64,000 nucleotides of DNA from Bacteroidaceae bacterium. Lineage in GTDB: Bacteria; Bacteroidota; Bacteroidia; Bacteroidales; Bacteroidaceae. The DNA is taken from positions 142,214 to 206,213 of the forward strand of contig JAFYYH010000020.1 of assembly GCA_017557635.1 (NCBI GenBank). Reading direction: 5' to 3'. Shown piece by piece: positions 8,901 through 16,762 of the stretch. Numbering within the stretch: position 1 is the first letter of the stretch; every line of letters starts with the position of its first letter. Made by a program: the position numbers and the translations under genes. The notes beneath the pieces are model-generated. The model saw only the letters and a list, made by a program, of their open reading frames with translations, made no database searches and had not been told where the DNA came from.

Positions 8901-9065
8901 ATGGCTAAAGACGCTGATTCAAAAAGCTTTCTGCTGAGAGTGGACTCTGCTACGATGGAGGCCCTGGAGGGGTGGGCCGCCAGCGAGTTCCGCAGCGTGA
9001 ACGGCCAGCTGCAGTGGATAATCGCCGATGCCCTGCGTCGCGCCGGCCGTAAACCTAAACAATAA
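8901..9065 (+). CDS. Small Arc/ribbon-helix-helix-like DNA-binding protein
   Basis: 54 aa: MAKDADSKSFLLRVDSATME at the start, then a helix with EALEGWAASEF and a second with VNGQLQWIIADALRRAG, which fits the beta-alpha-alpha Arc fold (strand SFLLRVD, then LEGWAA and the QLQWIIADAL helix). It lies between the SPFH gene and a membrane-protein gene, 12 nt and 2 nt away, so all three form one operon. It is a likely transcription regulator and may act on the palindrome at 7913-7929. Confidence 0.75.
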   Translation: MAKDADSKSFLLRVDSATMEALEGWAASEFRSVNGQLQWIIADALRRAGRKPKQ

Positions 9066-9067
9066 TT

Positions 9068-9625
9068 ATGGGACAGACTAAATTAATACACGAGCACTAC
9101 GACAGCAAGCCTTGGGCAAGTATCATAAGCGGATCACTTCTGGCCGGTTTTGCGATACTCAAACTGATCGAAGACAGAGGTGAACATTCATGGCTTTACC
9201 TGATCATATTCGGCGTTTGCATATTGCCCACCGTTGTACTGTTGGTGATGGATGTCATTTGGAAGAAGAAACCCACGTTGGTTGTTTACAATGACCATCT
9301 TGAGGTAATGAAACCCATGAGTAACAAAAGGGTGGAGATAATGTATTCTGAAATTAAGAATATGGCTCTGGAGTCAGGACAGTTGAGAGTATGGATTGAT
9401 GAGTACTCGCAGCCTAAATGTTACAACCTTGGTGCAAATGCCAGCAAGGCTCAGGAGTCTTACGATATACTCCACACTGCTTATGTTGAGTACAACCAGG
9501 AGCACAACTTCAAACCTATTCCCCTTTGGGATTTGCCCAAGAGAAAAATTGCCGTGCAGATTGTAATCATGATAGTCGTGTTCTGTCTAATCTCTCTCTT
9601 CATGATTCTTGAACACTTTCGCTGA
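9068..9625 (+). CDS. Hypothetical membrane protein with PH-like central domain
   Basis: 185 aa. Two N-terminal membrane helices (about residues 17-65), a soluble middle (KKPTLVVYNDHLEVMKPM..VEIMYSEIKNMAL) that resembles bacterial PH/YdbT-type beta domains, and a C-terminal membrane helix (KIAVQIVIMIVVFCLISLFM). The family is not recognised with certainty. It is the last gene of the SPFH operon and probably works at the same membrane patch. Confidence 0.7.
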   Translation: MGQTKLIHEHYDSKPWASIISGSLLAGFAILKLIEDRGEHSWLYLIIFGVCILPTVVLLVMDVIWKKKPTLVVYNDHLEVMKPMSNKRVEIMYSEIKNMALESGQLRVWIDEYSQPKCYNLGANASKAQESYDILHTAYVEYNQEHNFKPIPLWDLPKRKIAVQIVIMIVVFCLISLFMILEHFR

Positions 9626-9631
9626 CGCCGT

Positions 9632-9773
9632 CGCCAAAGTGTCCCACAAGAACCCCGCTCACGTTGCGTGTAGCGGGGTTCTTTGTGTTACACCCCCTCA
9701 TCTTGAGGGTATGTAACACAGTCATCCGCGTGCGAGCGTATTCTCGTTGGGGGTGTTGTGGGACACTTTGGCG
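9632..9773. repeat. Nested inverted-repeat element between convergent genes
   Basis: Perfect 18-bp arms (9632-9649 and 9756-9773; CGCCAAAGTGTCCCACAA and its complement) enclose two internal hairpins: 12-bp arms at 9648-9659/9672-9683, and TGTGTTACA...TGTAACACA around 9685-9720. The element exactly fills the space between two convergent genes. It probably ends transcription from both sides, or is a small mobile palindromic unit. Confidence 0.8.
9648..9683 (+). terminator. Hairpin terminator of the SPFH operon
   Basis: AAGAACCCCGCT and its perfect complement AGCGGGGTTCTT flank a 12-nt loop. The stem ends in TTCTTTGTG rather than a clean T run. It lies 23 nt after the stop of the membrane-protein gene. 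Confidence 0.65.
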
Positions 9774-9776
9774 GGA

Positions 9777-10889
9777 TTAGCGCACGGGTTTGTCGGGGTT
9801 CATTTCCCAGCCGGTGATGGTTGAGAAGTAGGGAATCAGGGCGTAGGCAAGCTTGATGTGAGCTTTCTCGTTGGGATGCCAGTCAGCTCCCAGTTCCTGA
9901 TCGTTGTCCAGGTGTACTGCCTGAAACATTCCGTCGTAGTAGACGTTGGTGTAGCCGCACTCCTCGACACATTCGCGCACAAAGTCAAACAGCAGTTTGT
10001 CCACTTTGGTCGATACGCACAGGATCGGGTGATCCTCGCCGTAGTAGTCCTTGATGGACTTGAGCAGACGCTTGTAGTTACGCTTGAACGTATCACGCAT
10101 GGGCTGGCGCTCAGTTGAGAAATCGTTCTGACCCAGGTAGATCATGGTGATGTCGGGCTTGAGTGCGCCGGGCTCCCACTTGGGCTGGCGGGCGTTGTCA
10201 AAGGTGCAGCCGTAACGGTCGGGCATGTACCAGCGTGACTGCTTGTCGGAGTCATCGTAGTTGCGGGCAATTCCCTTTCCGGAATGCGAAACCGTTATGA
10301 AATCAGCATCAAAATAACGCGCCAGAATTGAGCAGTATGTCTTTGCGGTGTTCTGAGTCTCAGGGGTGTAGCGGTTGCGCGATATGCTGTTCTCAATACC
10401 GTAACCGCAAGTGTATGAGTCACCTACAAACTCTATCAGACGCTCCTTTACGGGTGCGGCCTGCTGCAGGTCCTTAGCCACGGTAAAGTTGTGGAAAGTG
10501 GTACGGCCCTGATCTGCCTCAGTACGTTTCTGAATGATTACGGTATGGCTTGACTGCTTCTTTCCCTTCTTGAAATCTGCGGCGCTTACAATCGTGAGCA
10601 GCGTATCTTTTGAGTTGATACACAATACCTTATCGGCATCGGCACTCATGTCGCGGTCAATCCACACATTGAAATAGTCCTTACCTGTGTCCGATGCACG
10701 CACGGCCAGATAATCGCCCGTGAATGAGATCTTGGCGTAGACGGAACTCCAGTCAAAGCTGACCTCATCGGCCTCAGTGAGGGTGCGGCCTACGTATGTG
10801 ATGCGGGAGTCTGATGCGGGTACGGTGACATCGGCCAAAACGGGTGTGGCCAGGAGTGCTGCTATGGCGGTAAAAAGCAATCTGTTCAT
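9777..10889 (-). CDS. SGNH carbohydrate esterase (CE2-like acetyl esterase), secreted
   Basis: 370 aa. A signal peptide (MNRLLFTAIAALLATPVLA) is followed by a jelly-roll-like N-terminal domain (~20-145) and an SGNH hydrolase domain. Catalytic Ser158 lies in GDSYT, the oxyanion block is YLGQND, and DWHPN near the C-terminus gives the Asp-His pair. This two-domain order is typical of CE2 deacetylases, which remove O-acetyl groups from xylan or mannan. It would act in the periplasm or at the surface. With the GH54 enzyme it suggests hemicellulose use. Confidence 0.85.
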   Translation of the reverse strand: MNRLLFTAIAALLATPVLADVTVPASDSRITYVGRTLTEADEVSFDWSSVYAKISFTGDYLAVRASDTGKDYFNVWIDRDMSADADKVLCINSKDTLLTIVSAADFKKGKKQSSHTVIIQKRTEADQGRTTFHNFTVAKDLQQAAPVKERLIEFVGDSYTCGYGIENSISRNRYTPETQNTAKTYCSILARYFDADFITVSHSGKGIARNYDDSDKQSRWYMPDRYGCTFDNARQPKWEPGALKPDITMIYLGQNDFSTERQPMRDTFKRNYKRLLKSIKDYYGEDHPILCVSTKVDKLLFDFVRECVEECGYTNVYYDGMFQAVHLDNDQELGADWHPNEKAHIKLAYALIPYFSTITGWEMNPDKPVR

Positions 10890-10974
10890 AAGTCAAAAGG
10901 GATAATTCTGCGCGAATATACACAATCCCGTCGGATTTTTCTACCTTTGGGAACCAACGAAAACTAACCTGACA

Positions 10975-11499
10975 ATGAGTGATTTTCTGAAACTGTGCAA
11001 GGAACGCTATTCTGTACGTTCTTTTACCGACCGCAAGGTTGAGCCTGAAAAACTGAACCTTATTCTGGAGGCCGGACGCGTGGCTCCCACCGCCGTCAAC
11101 TTCCAGCCCCAAGTGATATATGTGATCCAGAGCCCGGAGGCCGTAAGCAAGATGGCCAGCGTGACTCCGTATATGTTCGGCGCTCCGCAGGCGCTGCTGG
11201 TCTGCTGGGATGAGAACATCTGCTGGAAAAACCACAAGCACGAGGTGGACGGACACTCCGCAGGTGAGATGGATGCCAGCATCGTGCTGACCCAGATGAT
11301 GCTCCAGGCGCAGGAACTTGGAATCGGCTCCTGCTGGGTCTGCAGTTTTGATTTCAAGAAGACCCGCGAGCTGTTCAATATCCCGTCTAATATAAAAATC
11401 GCGGCACTCATGCCCATAGGTTACGCATCGGCCCAGGGTGTGCCGTCGGACCGTCATGAAAAACGCAAACCGCTTGACGAAACCGTACGCTACCTATGA
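10975..11499 (+). CDS. Nitroreductase family flavoprotein
   Basis: 174 aa. The N-terminal RYSVRSFTDRKVEPEKLNLI and APTAVNFQPQ are FMN-binding hallmarks; LGIGSCWVCSFD and the MPIGYASAQG end also fit. It should be an NAD(P)H-dependent FMN oxidoreductase. Its stop overlaps the start of the next gene by 4 nt (ATGA), making an operon with the epimerase-like and HAD genes. TACCTTTG at 10942-10949 is a likely -7 box. Confidence 0.88.
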   Translation: MSDFLKLCKERYSVRSFTDRKVEPEKLNLILEAGRVAPTAVNFQPQVIYVIQSPEAVSKMASVTPYMFGAPQALLVCWDENICWKNHKHEVDGHSAGEMDASIVLTQMMLQAQELGIGSCWVCSFDFKKTRELFNIPSNIKIAALMPIGYASAQGVPSDRHEKRKPLDETVRYL

Positions 11500-12383
11500 T
11501 TATAAAGAATGACAAAATCTGCGCCGAGATTGACCTTCACGGAGCGGAACTGACCAGCCTGAAGCGTCAGGACAGCGATGAGGAACTGATTTGGACGGCC
11601 GATAAGGATTATTGGGGCCGACATGCGCCCATGCTCTTCCCGATTGTGGGCAAGGTCTGGAACGGACAGTACCGCGTGGGCGACAAAATCTACAATCTGC
11701 CGCAGCACGGATTTGCGCGTGATTTGAACTTTACCGCTCTGTGCCAGGATACCGACAGCGTGGTTCTGGCGCTGGAGTCAAATGAGGATACGCTCAAGGT
11801 TTACCCCTACAAGTTCCGCATTGAGGCAACTTACCGCCTGGAGGACAGCACTTTAGTTGTAGAGTGGCGCATCAAGAATCCCGGCAGCGAGCCAATGTAT
11901 TTCCAGATTGGCGCGCATCCCGGATTCAACTACCGCGAATTTGACAAGAACGATTTCATACACGGATACTTCCGCCTGGCTCAGGGCGAGGAGCCTGTCA
12001 GCCGCCTGATCATCGGCCAGCTTACTCCCGAAGGGTACCGCAGCGAGAGTGCCGGAATGATTGAACTGGACTCTGATGCAATGCTGCCCATCACCCCCGG
12101 ACTCTTTGCCGGCGATGCGCTGGTGCTTGAGGAGCATCAGATTGATCAGGTGATTCTGTACGACAAGGAGTGCACACCGTACATTGCGCTCGAGACTGAG
12201 GATGCTCCTGTTTGGGGCCTCTGGTCACCTCCCGGCAAGAATGCGCCGTTTGTCTGCATCGAACCCTGGATGGGTAGATGTGACGTTGAGGGCTACGAGG
12301 GCGACATCTCGGGCCGTGACTATATCAACAAACTGGAGCCGGGTAAGAGTACCGCTTTCACCTATCGCATTACAGTAGTATAA
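11496..12383 (+). CDS. Aldose 1-epimerase family protein
   Basis: 295 aa with the galactose-mutarotase-like beta-sandwich pattern: EIDLHGAELTSLK at the N-terminus, GRHAPMLFPIVG, the conserved QHGFARD, then GAHPGFNY and the FVCIEPWMG end. It resembles the LacX/YeaD branch, which acts on sugar or sugar-phosphate anomers in the cytoplasm. It overlaps the nitroreductase gene (ATGA) and the HAD gene (TAATG). Confidence 0.87.
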   Translation: MIIKNDKICAEIDLHGAELTSLKRQDSDEELIWTADKDYWGRHAPMLFPIVGKVWNGQYRVGDKIYNLPQHGFARDLNFTALCQDTDSVVLALESNEDTLKVYPYKFRIEATYRLEDSTLVVEWRIKNPGSEPMYFQIGAHPGFNYREFDKNDFIHGYFRLAQGEEPVSRLIIGQLTPEGYRSESAGMIELDSDAMLPITPGLFAGDALVLEEHQIDQVILYDKECTPYIALETEDAPVWGLWSPPGKNAPFVCIEPWMGRCDVEGYEGDISGRDYINKLEPGKSTAFTYRITVV

Positions 12384-13075
12384 TGCTGCGCAAGGAAGAT
12401 ATCACCACAATCTTCATGGACGTTGACGACACGCTCCTGGACTTCAAGGAGTGTGCCCGCGAGGACGTGCGCAACTGCTGTCTCAAGAACGGCATCACGT
12501 ACTCCGATGACCTGTTTGAGTTCTTCCTGAGCCGCAACGTAATCCTCTGGAAACGCATCGAGGACGGTCTGCTCACTGTCGATGAACTGCACCGCACCCG
12601 CTGGGCCGGCATATTCCGCGACTACGGCATTGAGGCCGACGGCCCCGCATTCGAGAACGATTTCATTGCGGGCCTGAGGGAGACATCGGTCCCCGTGGCC
12701 GATTCGCACAAGGTGATGGAGTACCTGCATTCCAAGTACAAAGTCTATGTGGTGAGCAACGCCTCCAACCTGCAGCAGAGCACCCGACTTCGCAAAGCCG
12801 GGCTGATGCAGTTCGTTGACGGGGTGTTCGGCTCGCTGGACATCGGCTTCAACAAACCGTCACGCGAGTACTTTGACTATTGTTTCTCACAACTGGGCGG
12901 GACCACTCCGCAGCAGACCGTAATCGTGGGAGACTCCCTCAACGCCGACATCAGCGGCGGCTCAGCCTACGGTCTCCACACTATCTGGTTCAACATCCGC
13001 AACGTAGAGGCATCGGCCCAAATCACCCCCGACCACACGATCAGCTCACTCAGCGAGCTCACCTCCCTGCTTTAA
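12383..13075 (+). CDS. HAD hydrolase, YjjG-type pyrimidine nucleotidase family
   Basis: 230 aa. HAD motif I is FMDVDDTLLDF (Asp14/Asp16 region), motif II VVSNASN, motif III/IV GFNKPS...VIVGDSLNADISGG. Length and the helical cap match YjjG nucleotidases that dephosphorylate (deoxy)pyrimidine or damaged nucleotides. It is the last gene of a three-gene operon, and a dyad-symmetric sequence begins right after its stop. Confidence 0.85.
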   Translation: MLRKEDITTIFMDVDDTLLDFKECAREDVRNCCLKNGITYSDDLFEFFLSRNVILWKRIEDGLLTVDELHRTRWAGIFRDYGIEADGPAFENDFIAGLRETSVPVADSHKVMEYLHSKYKVYVVSNASNLQQSTRLRKAGLMQFVDGVFGSLDIGFNKPSREYFDYCFSQLGGTTPQQTVIVGDSLNADISGGSAYGLHTIWFNIRNVEASAQITPDHTISSLSELTSLL

Positions 13076-13076
13076 G

Positions 13077-13119
13077 CGTTGCAAAAACGTTGCAGAAATA
13101 TTGCAACGGTAATGCAACG
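13077..13119. promoter_or_regulatory. Four-box symmetric element (two CGTTGCA, two TGCAACG)
   Basis: CGTTGCA at 13077-13083 and 13088-13094, then TGCAACG at 13102-13108 and 13113-13119. Spacers are 4, 7 and 4 nt, so the whole is a perfect dyad except for the spacers. It can fold as a two-stage hairpin after the HAD stop codon, or act as an operator upstream of the gene at 13177. Confidence 0.6.
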
Positions 13120-13176
13120 GGGATTCCTTGCCGGGTGGCGGGGAAGGAGTGATATTTGCAGCAAAAACCAAGCGTT

Positions 13177-14610
13177 ATGAAAAGAATCGTTTTGATAATC
13201 GGGTTGATTGCTGCATTGCTCACGAGTGCGGATGCATCGGCCGGAAAGAGAAAAGATGTAATCAGTAAGACACAGGGTTCCGTTACATTCAATGTGGATC
13301 TTGATTTGCCCGAACCTGAAGATCTGTATTATGCCAGTAAGGGTGACTACATAATTCAAAGCATTCTGAACGATAAGGGCATCGATTTTGAAGATCATAG
13401 AGTGGTGGCATCAAGTTTCTCGGATTACACCCTGTGCGGTTTCAAAGACCATACGTTCTTTAAAGGTATGATAGAGGCGTTCGCAGATCATCGTCCCGTA
13501 GTGTTGACGCCCGATGTCATATGGCTGCTCATTAGCCAGGGATTTGCTCATTATATAAATGAGAATGCGGAGCAGATGCGCCACCTGATTGTGGAACATG
13601 AGGACAAGATGTCTCTTATAGTTGAATCAGGTGTGGATTTACTTACCATGCCGGTCGATTGGGATGCCATAATAGGCGGTTTTGCAGACCAGATAAGAGA
13701 GAATACTCTGAATGGAATTGCTGATTTGATGGAGAATAACTTCAGCACCACGGGAGTAACGGAGAGGACGGTATCCAGAGTGACCCTGATGGAGAGTGTA
13801 AAGGCATATTTTGAGTATGTTGTAATTTATATTGGTTGCGGTATTCCCAATATTACGTTGGAAGGTACTCCTGAAGATTGGCAGAAGGTGCTGGATAAGA
13901 CCCGTTGTCTCAGAGAATACGGACTGGGCTGGTGGGTCGATGATCTGGAGCCGATACTCAAGGAGTTCATCAAAGCATCAAAAGGCAAGCCTGACCGTAA
14001 GTTCTGGATGAGCATAGTTAAGAAGTACCGTCCGGGTGATATACGCGGAGGAGGTTGCAGTATGGATACTCCCACCAAATTTGACGGCTGGTTCCTGAAA
14101 TTCATGCCGTTTGACCAGAAAGGCCTGACACCTGCCAAAGTTACTGCCGGTCATGATATGCTTCCGGAACTGGTAAGAACGGAATTCAAGTATATCAAAA
14201 CAGATGCTCAGGGAAATGATGAGACAACCGGGATGGAACTGTGGGCAGGAATAGTAGGAATGGAGCAAAACCCGCAGACATATGCGTTCAAACCAAAACT
14301 GGGCTGGTTTGTACGCGTGGCCAAGACTGAGGATCAGATTCTTGAAGAGATGAAACAGCGGTCCGACGATGAATTTGACGGTCTCTATCTTAGAATAAAG
14401 GAGGTCCCTGAGATCTTGATGAAGGCAGATACTCTGAATCGTGTTCATCTGGTATTTATGGGCAAGGTGAATATTCCTGAATGGATGGACAATATCAAAA
14501 TAAACTCATTCTGGATAGAGGGCGATATGACAAAGAGTGAGATCGAAGCTCTGCATGAACGCTTTCCTAAATGCCGTATAAATCATTTTGATTGGTTTGA
14601 TTTTGAATAA
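13177..14610 (+). CDS. DUF4419 domain protein, exported
   Basis: The ATG at 13177 starts a signal peptide (MKRIVLIIGLIAALLTSADA) and is preferred over an in-frame TTG at 13156. The 477-aa product carries the DUF4419 signature: HTFFKGMIEAFADHRPVVLTPD-like region, WLLISQGFAHYINENAE, a DWDAIIGGFADQI segment, the GGGCSMDTPTKFDGW block. The function of this family is unknown; homologues occur in bacteria and fungi. A GATATTTG box at about 13152-13159 may be the -7 element. The FISUMP-like gene follows 13 nt downstream. Confidence 0.8.
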   Translation: MKRIVLIIGLIAALLTSADASAGKRKDVISKTQGSVTFNVDLDLPEPEDLYYASKGDYIIQSILNDKGIDFEDHRVVASSFSDYTLCGFKDHTFFKGMIEAFADHRPVVLTPDVIWLLISQGFAHYINENAEQMRHLIVEHEDKMSLIVESGVDLLTMPVDWDAIIGGFADQIRENTLNGIADLMENNFSTTGVTERTVSRVTLMESVKAYFEYVVIYIGCGIPNITLEGTPEDWQKVLDKTRCLREYGLGWWVDDLEPILKEFIKASKGKPDRKFWMSIVKKYRPGDIRGGGCSMDTPTKFDGWFLKFMPFDQKGLTPAKVTAGHDMLPELVRTEFKYIKTDAQGNDETTGMELWAGIVGMEQNPQTYAFKPKLGWFVRVAKTEDQILEEMKQRSDDEFDGLYLRIKEVPEILMKADTLNRVHLVFMGKVNIPEWMDNIKINSFWIEGDMTKSEIEALHERFPKCRINHFDWFDFE

Positions 14611-14623
14611 TTGGAAGGATGCT

Positions 14624-16762
14624 ATGAAACAGATATTGTCAATATTGTTATGTGGAATTGCAATCAGTGCAAGCGCAAGAGGTTTACTTGGCGGTCATGA
14701 AAGTGTTGACCTGGGTCTTTCGGTCCGATGGGCTACTACGAACATAGGTGCCCGCAAGCCTTACCAAAGCGGTTCTTACTTTGCTTGGGGAGAGGTTGAG
14801 CCCGGAGAGTTCTTTGATTGGGATAATTACAAATACTCCAATGGACCATACGGTCCGTTCAGTAAATATGAGGCAAGGGAATATTCCGATCATTATGACG
14901 GTCTGAAAGCGCTTGAGCCTGAGGATGATGCAGCCACTGTAAACTGGGGCGACGGCTGGCGCATGCCCACTAATAAAGAGTTGGAGGAACTGCTCCAGTG
15001 CAAATGGGAGTGGGTTACCATAAAGGGCGTCTTTGGCGCAAAAGTGAGCGGTGTCAAGGAGGGTTTTGAAGACCGGAGTATCTTCTTGCCCGCAGCAGGA
15101 TGCATGGATGGCAATGAACCTCTTGATAAAGGAGAGTATGTGCGGTTCTGGACTTTAAACATAAACGGTATAAGTGCATACGATTGCACGATGCTGGAGA
15201 CCCAGAATCCTGAGGACATTCCGCTTAACATGTTCTCACCCAGATGTATAGGAATGCCGATACGTCCTGTATGCAGCCTTGTGGCAGATGACTTTAATTC
15301 CATCAGTTTGGGATACGATGAGTTGGTCATCGGACTTGCCGGAGAGAAACATTTAAAGGTAATTACCAATCCTGCTCATCCTGTTCCAAGTGATATTTTC
15401 AAATGGGAAACACAGGATTCATCGGTTGTAAAAGTGACGGAGCAGGGAGTGATAAAGGCTGAAAATGTAGGCTCTTGTATTGTTACAGCAAGTATTGGCT
15501 CTCATAAAACCGAGTGCCGTATTGTGGTAGAAAGGATTGAGCCCGATGCTGTAAACCTGGGACTGAGCGTACTGTGGGCATCGGCCAATGTGGGTGCTCT
15601 GACTCCGTATGAAATGGGTGGAAGGTTCAGTGATGGTGATACGGCACAGTTCGAGTGGTTGCTTGAGAGAGGATGGCGACTTCCTACATATACCGAATTT
15701 GAGGAACTTGATTTTTTTACCGAGTCTGACTGGAAATATAACAACCGGATGCTGGACAGTATGGGTCTGGATGTGGTTGGAGGCTTTAAGTTCAGCCAGA
15801 TGCCGGGATATGAACATGACAGCATATTCGTTCTTGATTCGGATGAACCTGATGATGAGTTTAGTTCCTTTCTTCCTTTCAGGTTTACGCCCGATGGTAC
15901 TGAACCGAATGCTGCCATAGAGGAAATGAGACAATATCCGATGCTGCCGGTAAGACTGGTGCGTGATTTTAGCCCGGAAGAATCAGCGATTGAGACCAGC
16001 ATCATGTTGTCCAAGGACGATATATGTATCGGGCAGGGCGAGCGGAGTGTCATCTATGTTCTTGTCCAGCCCGGTAAGATAATGGACCGAAAGAAGATTG
16101 ATTGGACATCGTCAGATCCGGGAGTGGCTACGGTTACAAACGGTATCGTGGAGGCTGTATCGGCCGGAAAGTGTACGGTTACGGCATCATACGGCGGAGT
16201 AAGCGAATCAATTATCGTGACAGTCGTTAAACCTGACTCCGGGCAATCTGATTACAAATATGTGGATCTGGGTTTGAGTGTGAACTGGGCACAAATCAAT
16301 ATCAATGCTTCTTTTGAAGGTGACCCTGGCGATAGTTTTGCCTGGGGTAAACCGGAAGGGGAATGGCGTAGCTCCGATTCCAATGTAAAACATGATTCAG
16401 ATTCGGTTGATGTAGCTTCATACGCTTGGGGAGGTGATTGGAGGCTTCCCACAACCCAGGAGTTCCAAGAGTTGTTAGACAGTTGCGAGTGGACCTTAGA
16501 GGATACTGACAAACAACATGGTTATCGGGTTACCAGTAAGGTGGCGGGGTACACAGACAGAAGCATATTCTTTCCATTTTATCATAGCGATATCCGGTAT
16601 GGTTTCGGTAAATATTTGTCCAGTGACACTATGCTTCGCGGTATCTTCGGAAATTTGCGTGTTAATGTGCTTGAGATAGACAGGAATTCAAAAGTCAGGA
16701 TTACGCATCTTCCTGTAGATGATGAAATGCCGGTGCGTCCGGTTCGGGCTACTTCTCGCTGA
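14624..16762 (+). CDS. Exported protein with three FISUMP-like domains and Big2 Ig-like domains
   Basis: The start at 14624 gives the signal peptide MKQILSILLCGIAISASA, better than the longer frame from 14588; the product is 712 aa. Three copies of the Fibrobacter-paralogous repeat begin with VDLGLSVRWATTNIGA, VNLGLSVLWASANVGA and VDLGLSVNWAQININA. Each continues to a GWRMPT or WRLPT..EF.EL motif and ends in (M)PVRPV. Two bacterial Ig-like group 2 domains (ending CIVTASIG and CTVTASYGG) lie between them. It is a surface or periplasmic protein of unknown role, probably cotranscribed with the DUF4419 gene. Confidence 0.8.
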   Translation: MKQILSILLCGIAISASARGLLGGHESVDLGLSVRWATTNIGARKPYQSGSYFAWGEVEPGEFFDWDNYKYSNGPYGPFSKYEAREYSDHYDGLKALEPEDDAATVNWGDGWRMPTNKELEELLQCKWEWVTIKGVFGAKVSGVKEGFEDRSIFLPAAGCMDGNEPLDKGEYVRFWTLNINGISAYDCTMLETQNPEDIPLNMFSPRCIGMPIRPVCSLVADDFNSISLGYDELVIGLAGEKHLKVITNPAHPVPSDIFKWETQDSSVVKVTEQGVIKAENVGSCIVTASIGSHKTECRIVVERIEPDAVNLGLSVLWASANVGALTPYEMGGRFSDGDTAQFEWLLERGWRLPTYTEFEELDFFTESDWKYNNRMLDSMGLDVVGGFKFSQMPGYEHDSIFVLDSDEPDDEFSSFLPFRFTPDGTEPNAAIEEMRQYPMLPVRLVRDFSPEESAIETSIMLSKDDICIGQGERSVIYVLVQPGKIMDRKKIDWTSSDPGVATVTNGIVEAVSAGKCTVTASYGGVSESIIVTVVKPDSGQSDYKYVDLGLSVNWAQININASFEGDPGDSFAWGKPEGEWRSSDSNVKHDSDSVDVASYAWGGDWRLPTTQEFQELLDSCEWTLEDTDKQHGYRVTSKVAGYTDRSIFFPFYHSDIRYGFGKYLSSDTMLRGIFGNLRVNVLEIDRNSKVRITHLPVDDEMPVRPVRATSR

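Noticed and set aside
10774-11457. 227-aa minus-strand frame opposite the nitroreductase gene
   Set aside because: It lies antisense to a gene with clear FMN motifs and extends into the 5' end of the esterase gene; its product is His/Arg-rich with no recognisable motif.
15419-16053. Minus-strand frames of 171 and 183 aa opposite the FISUMP gene
   Set aside because: Antisense shadows; the plus strand carries repeated domains with a signal peptide.
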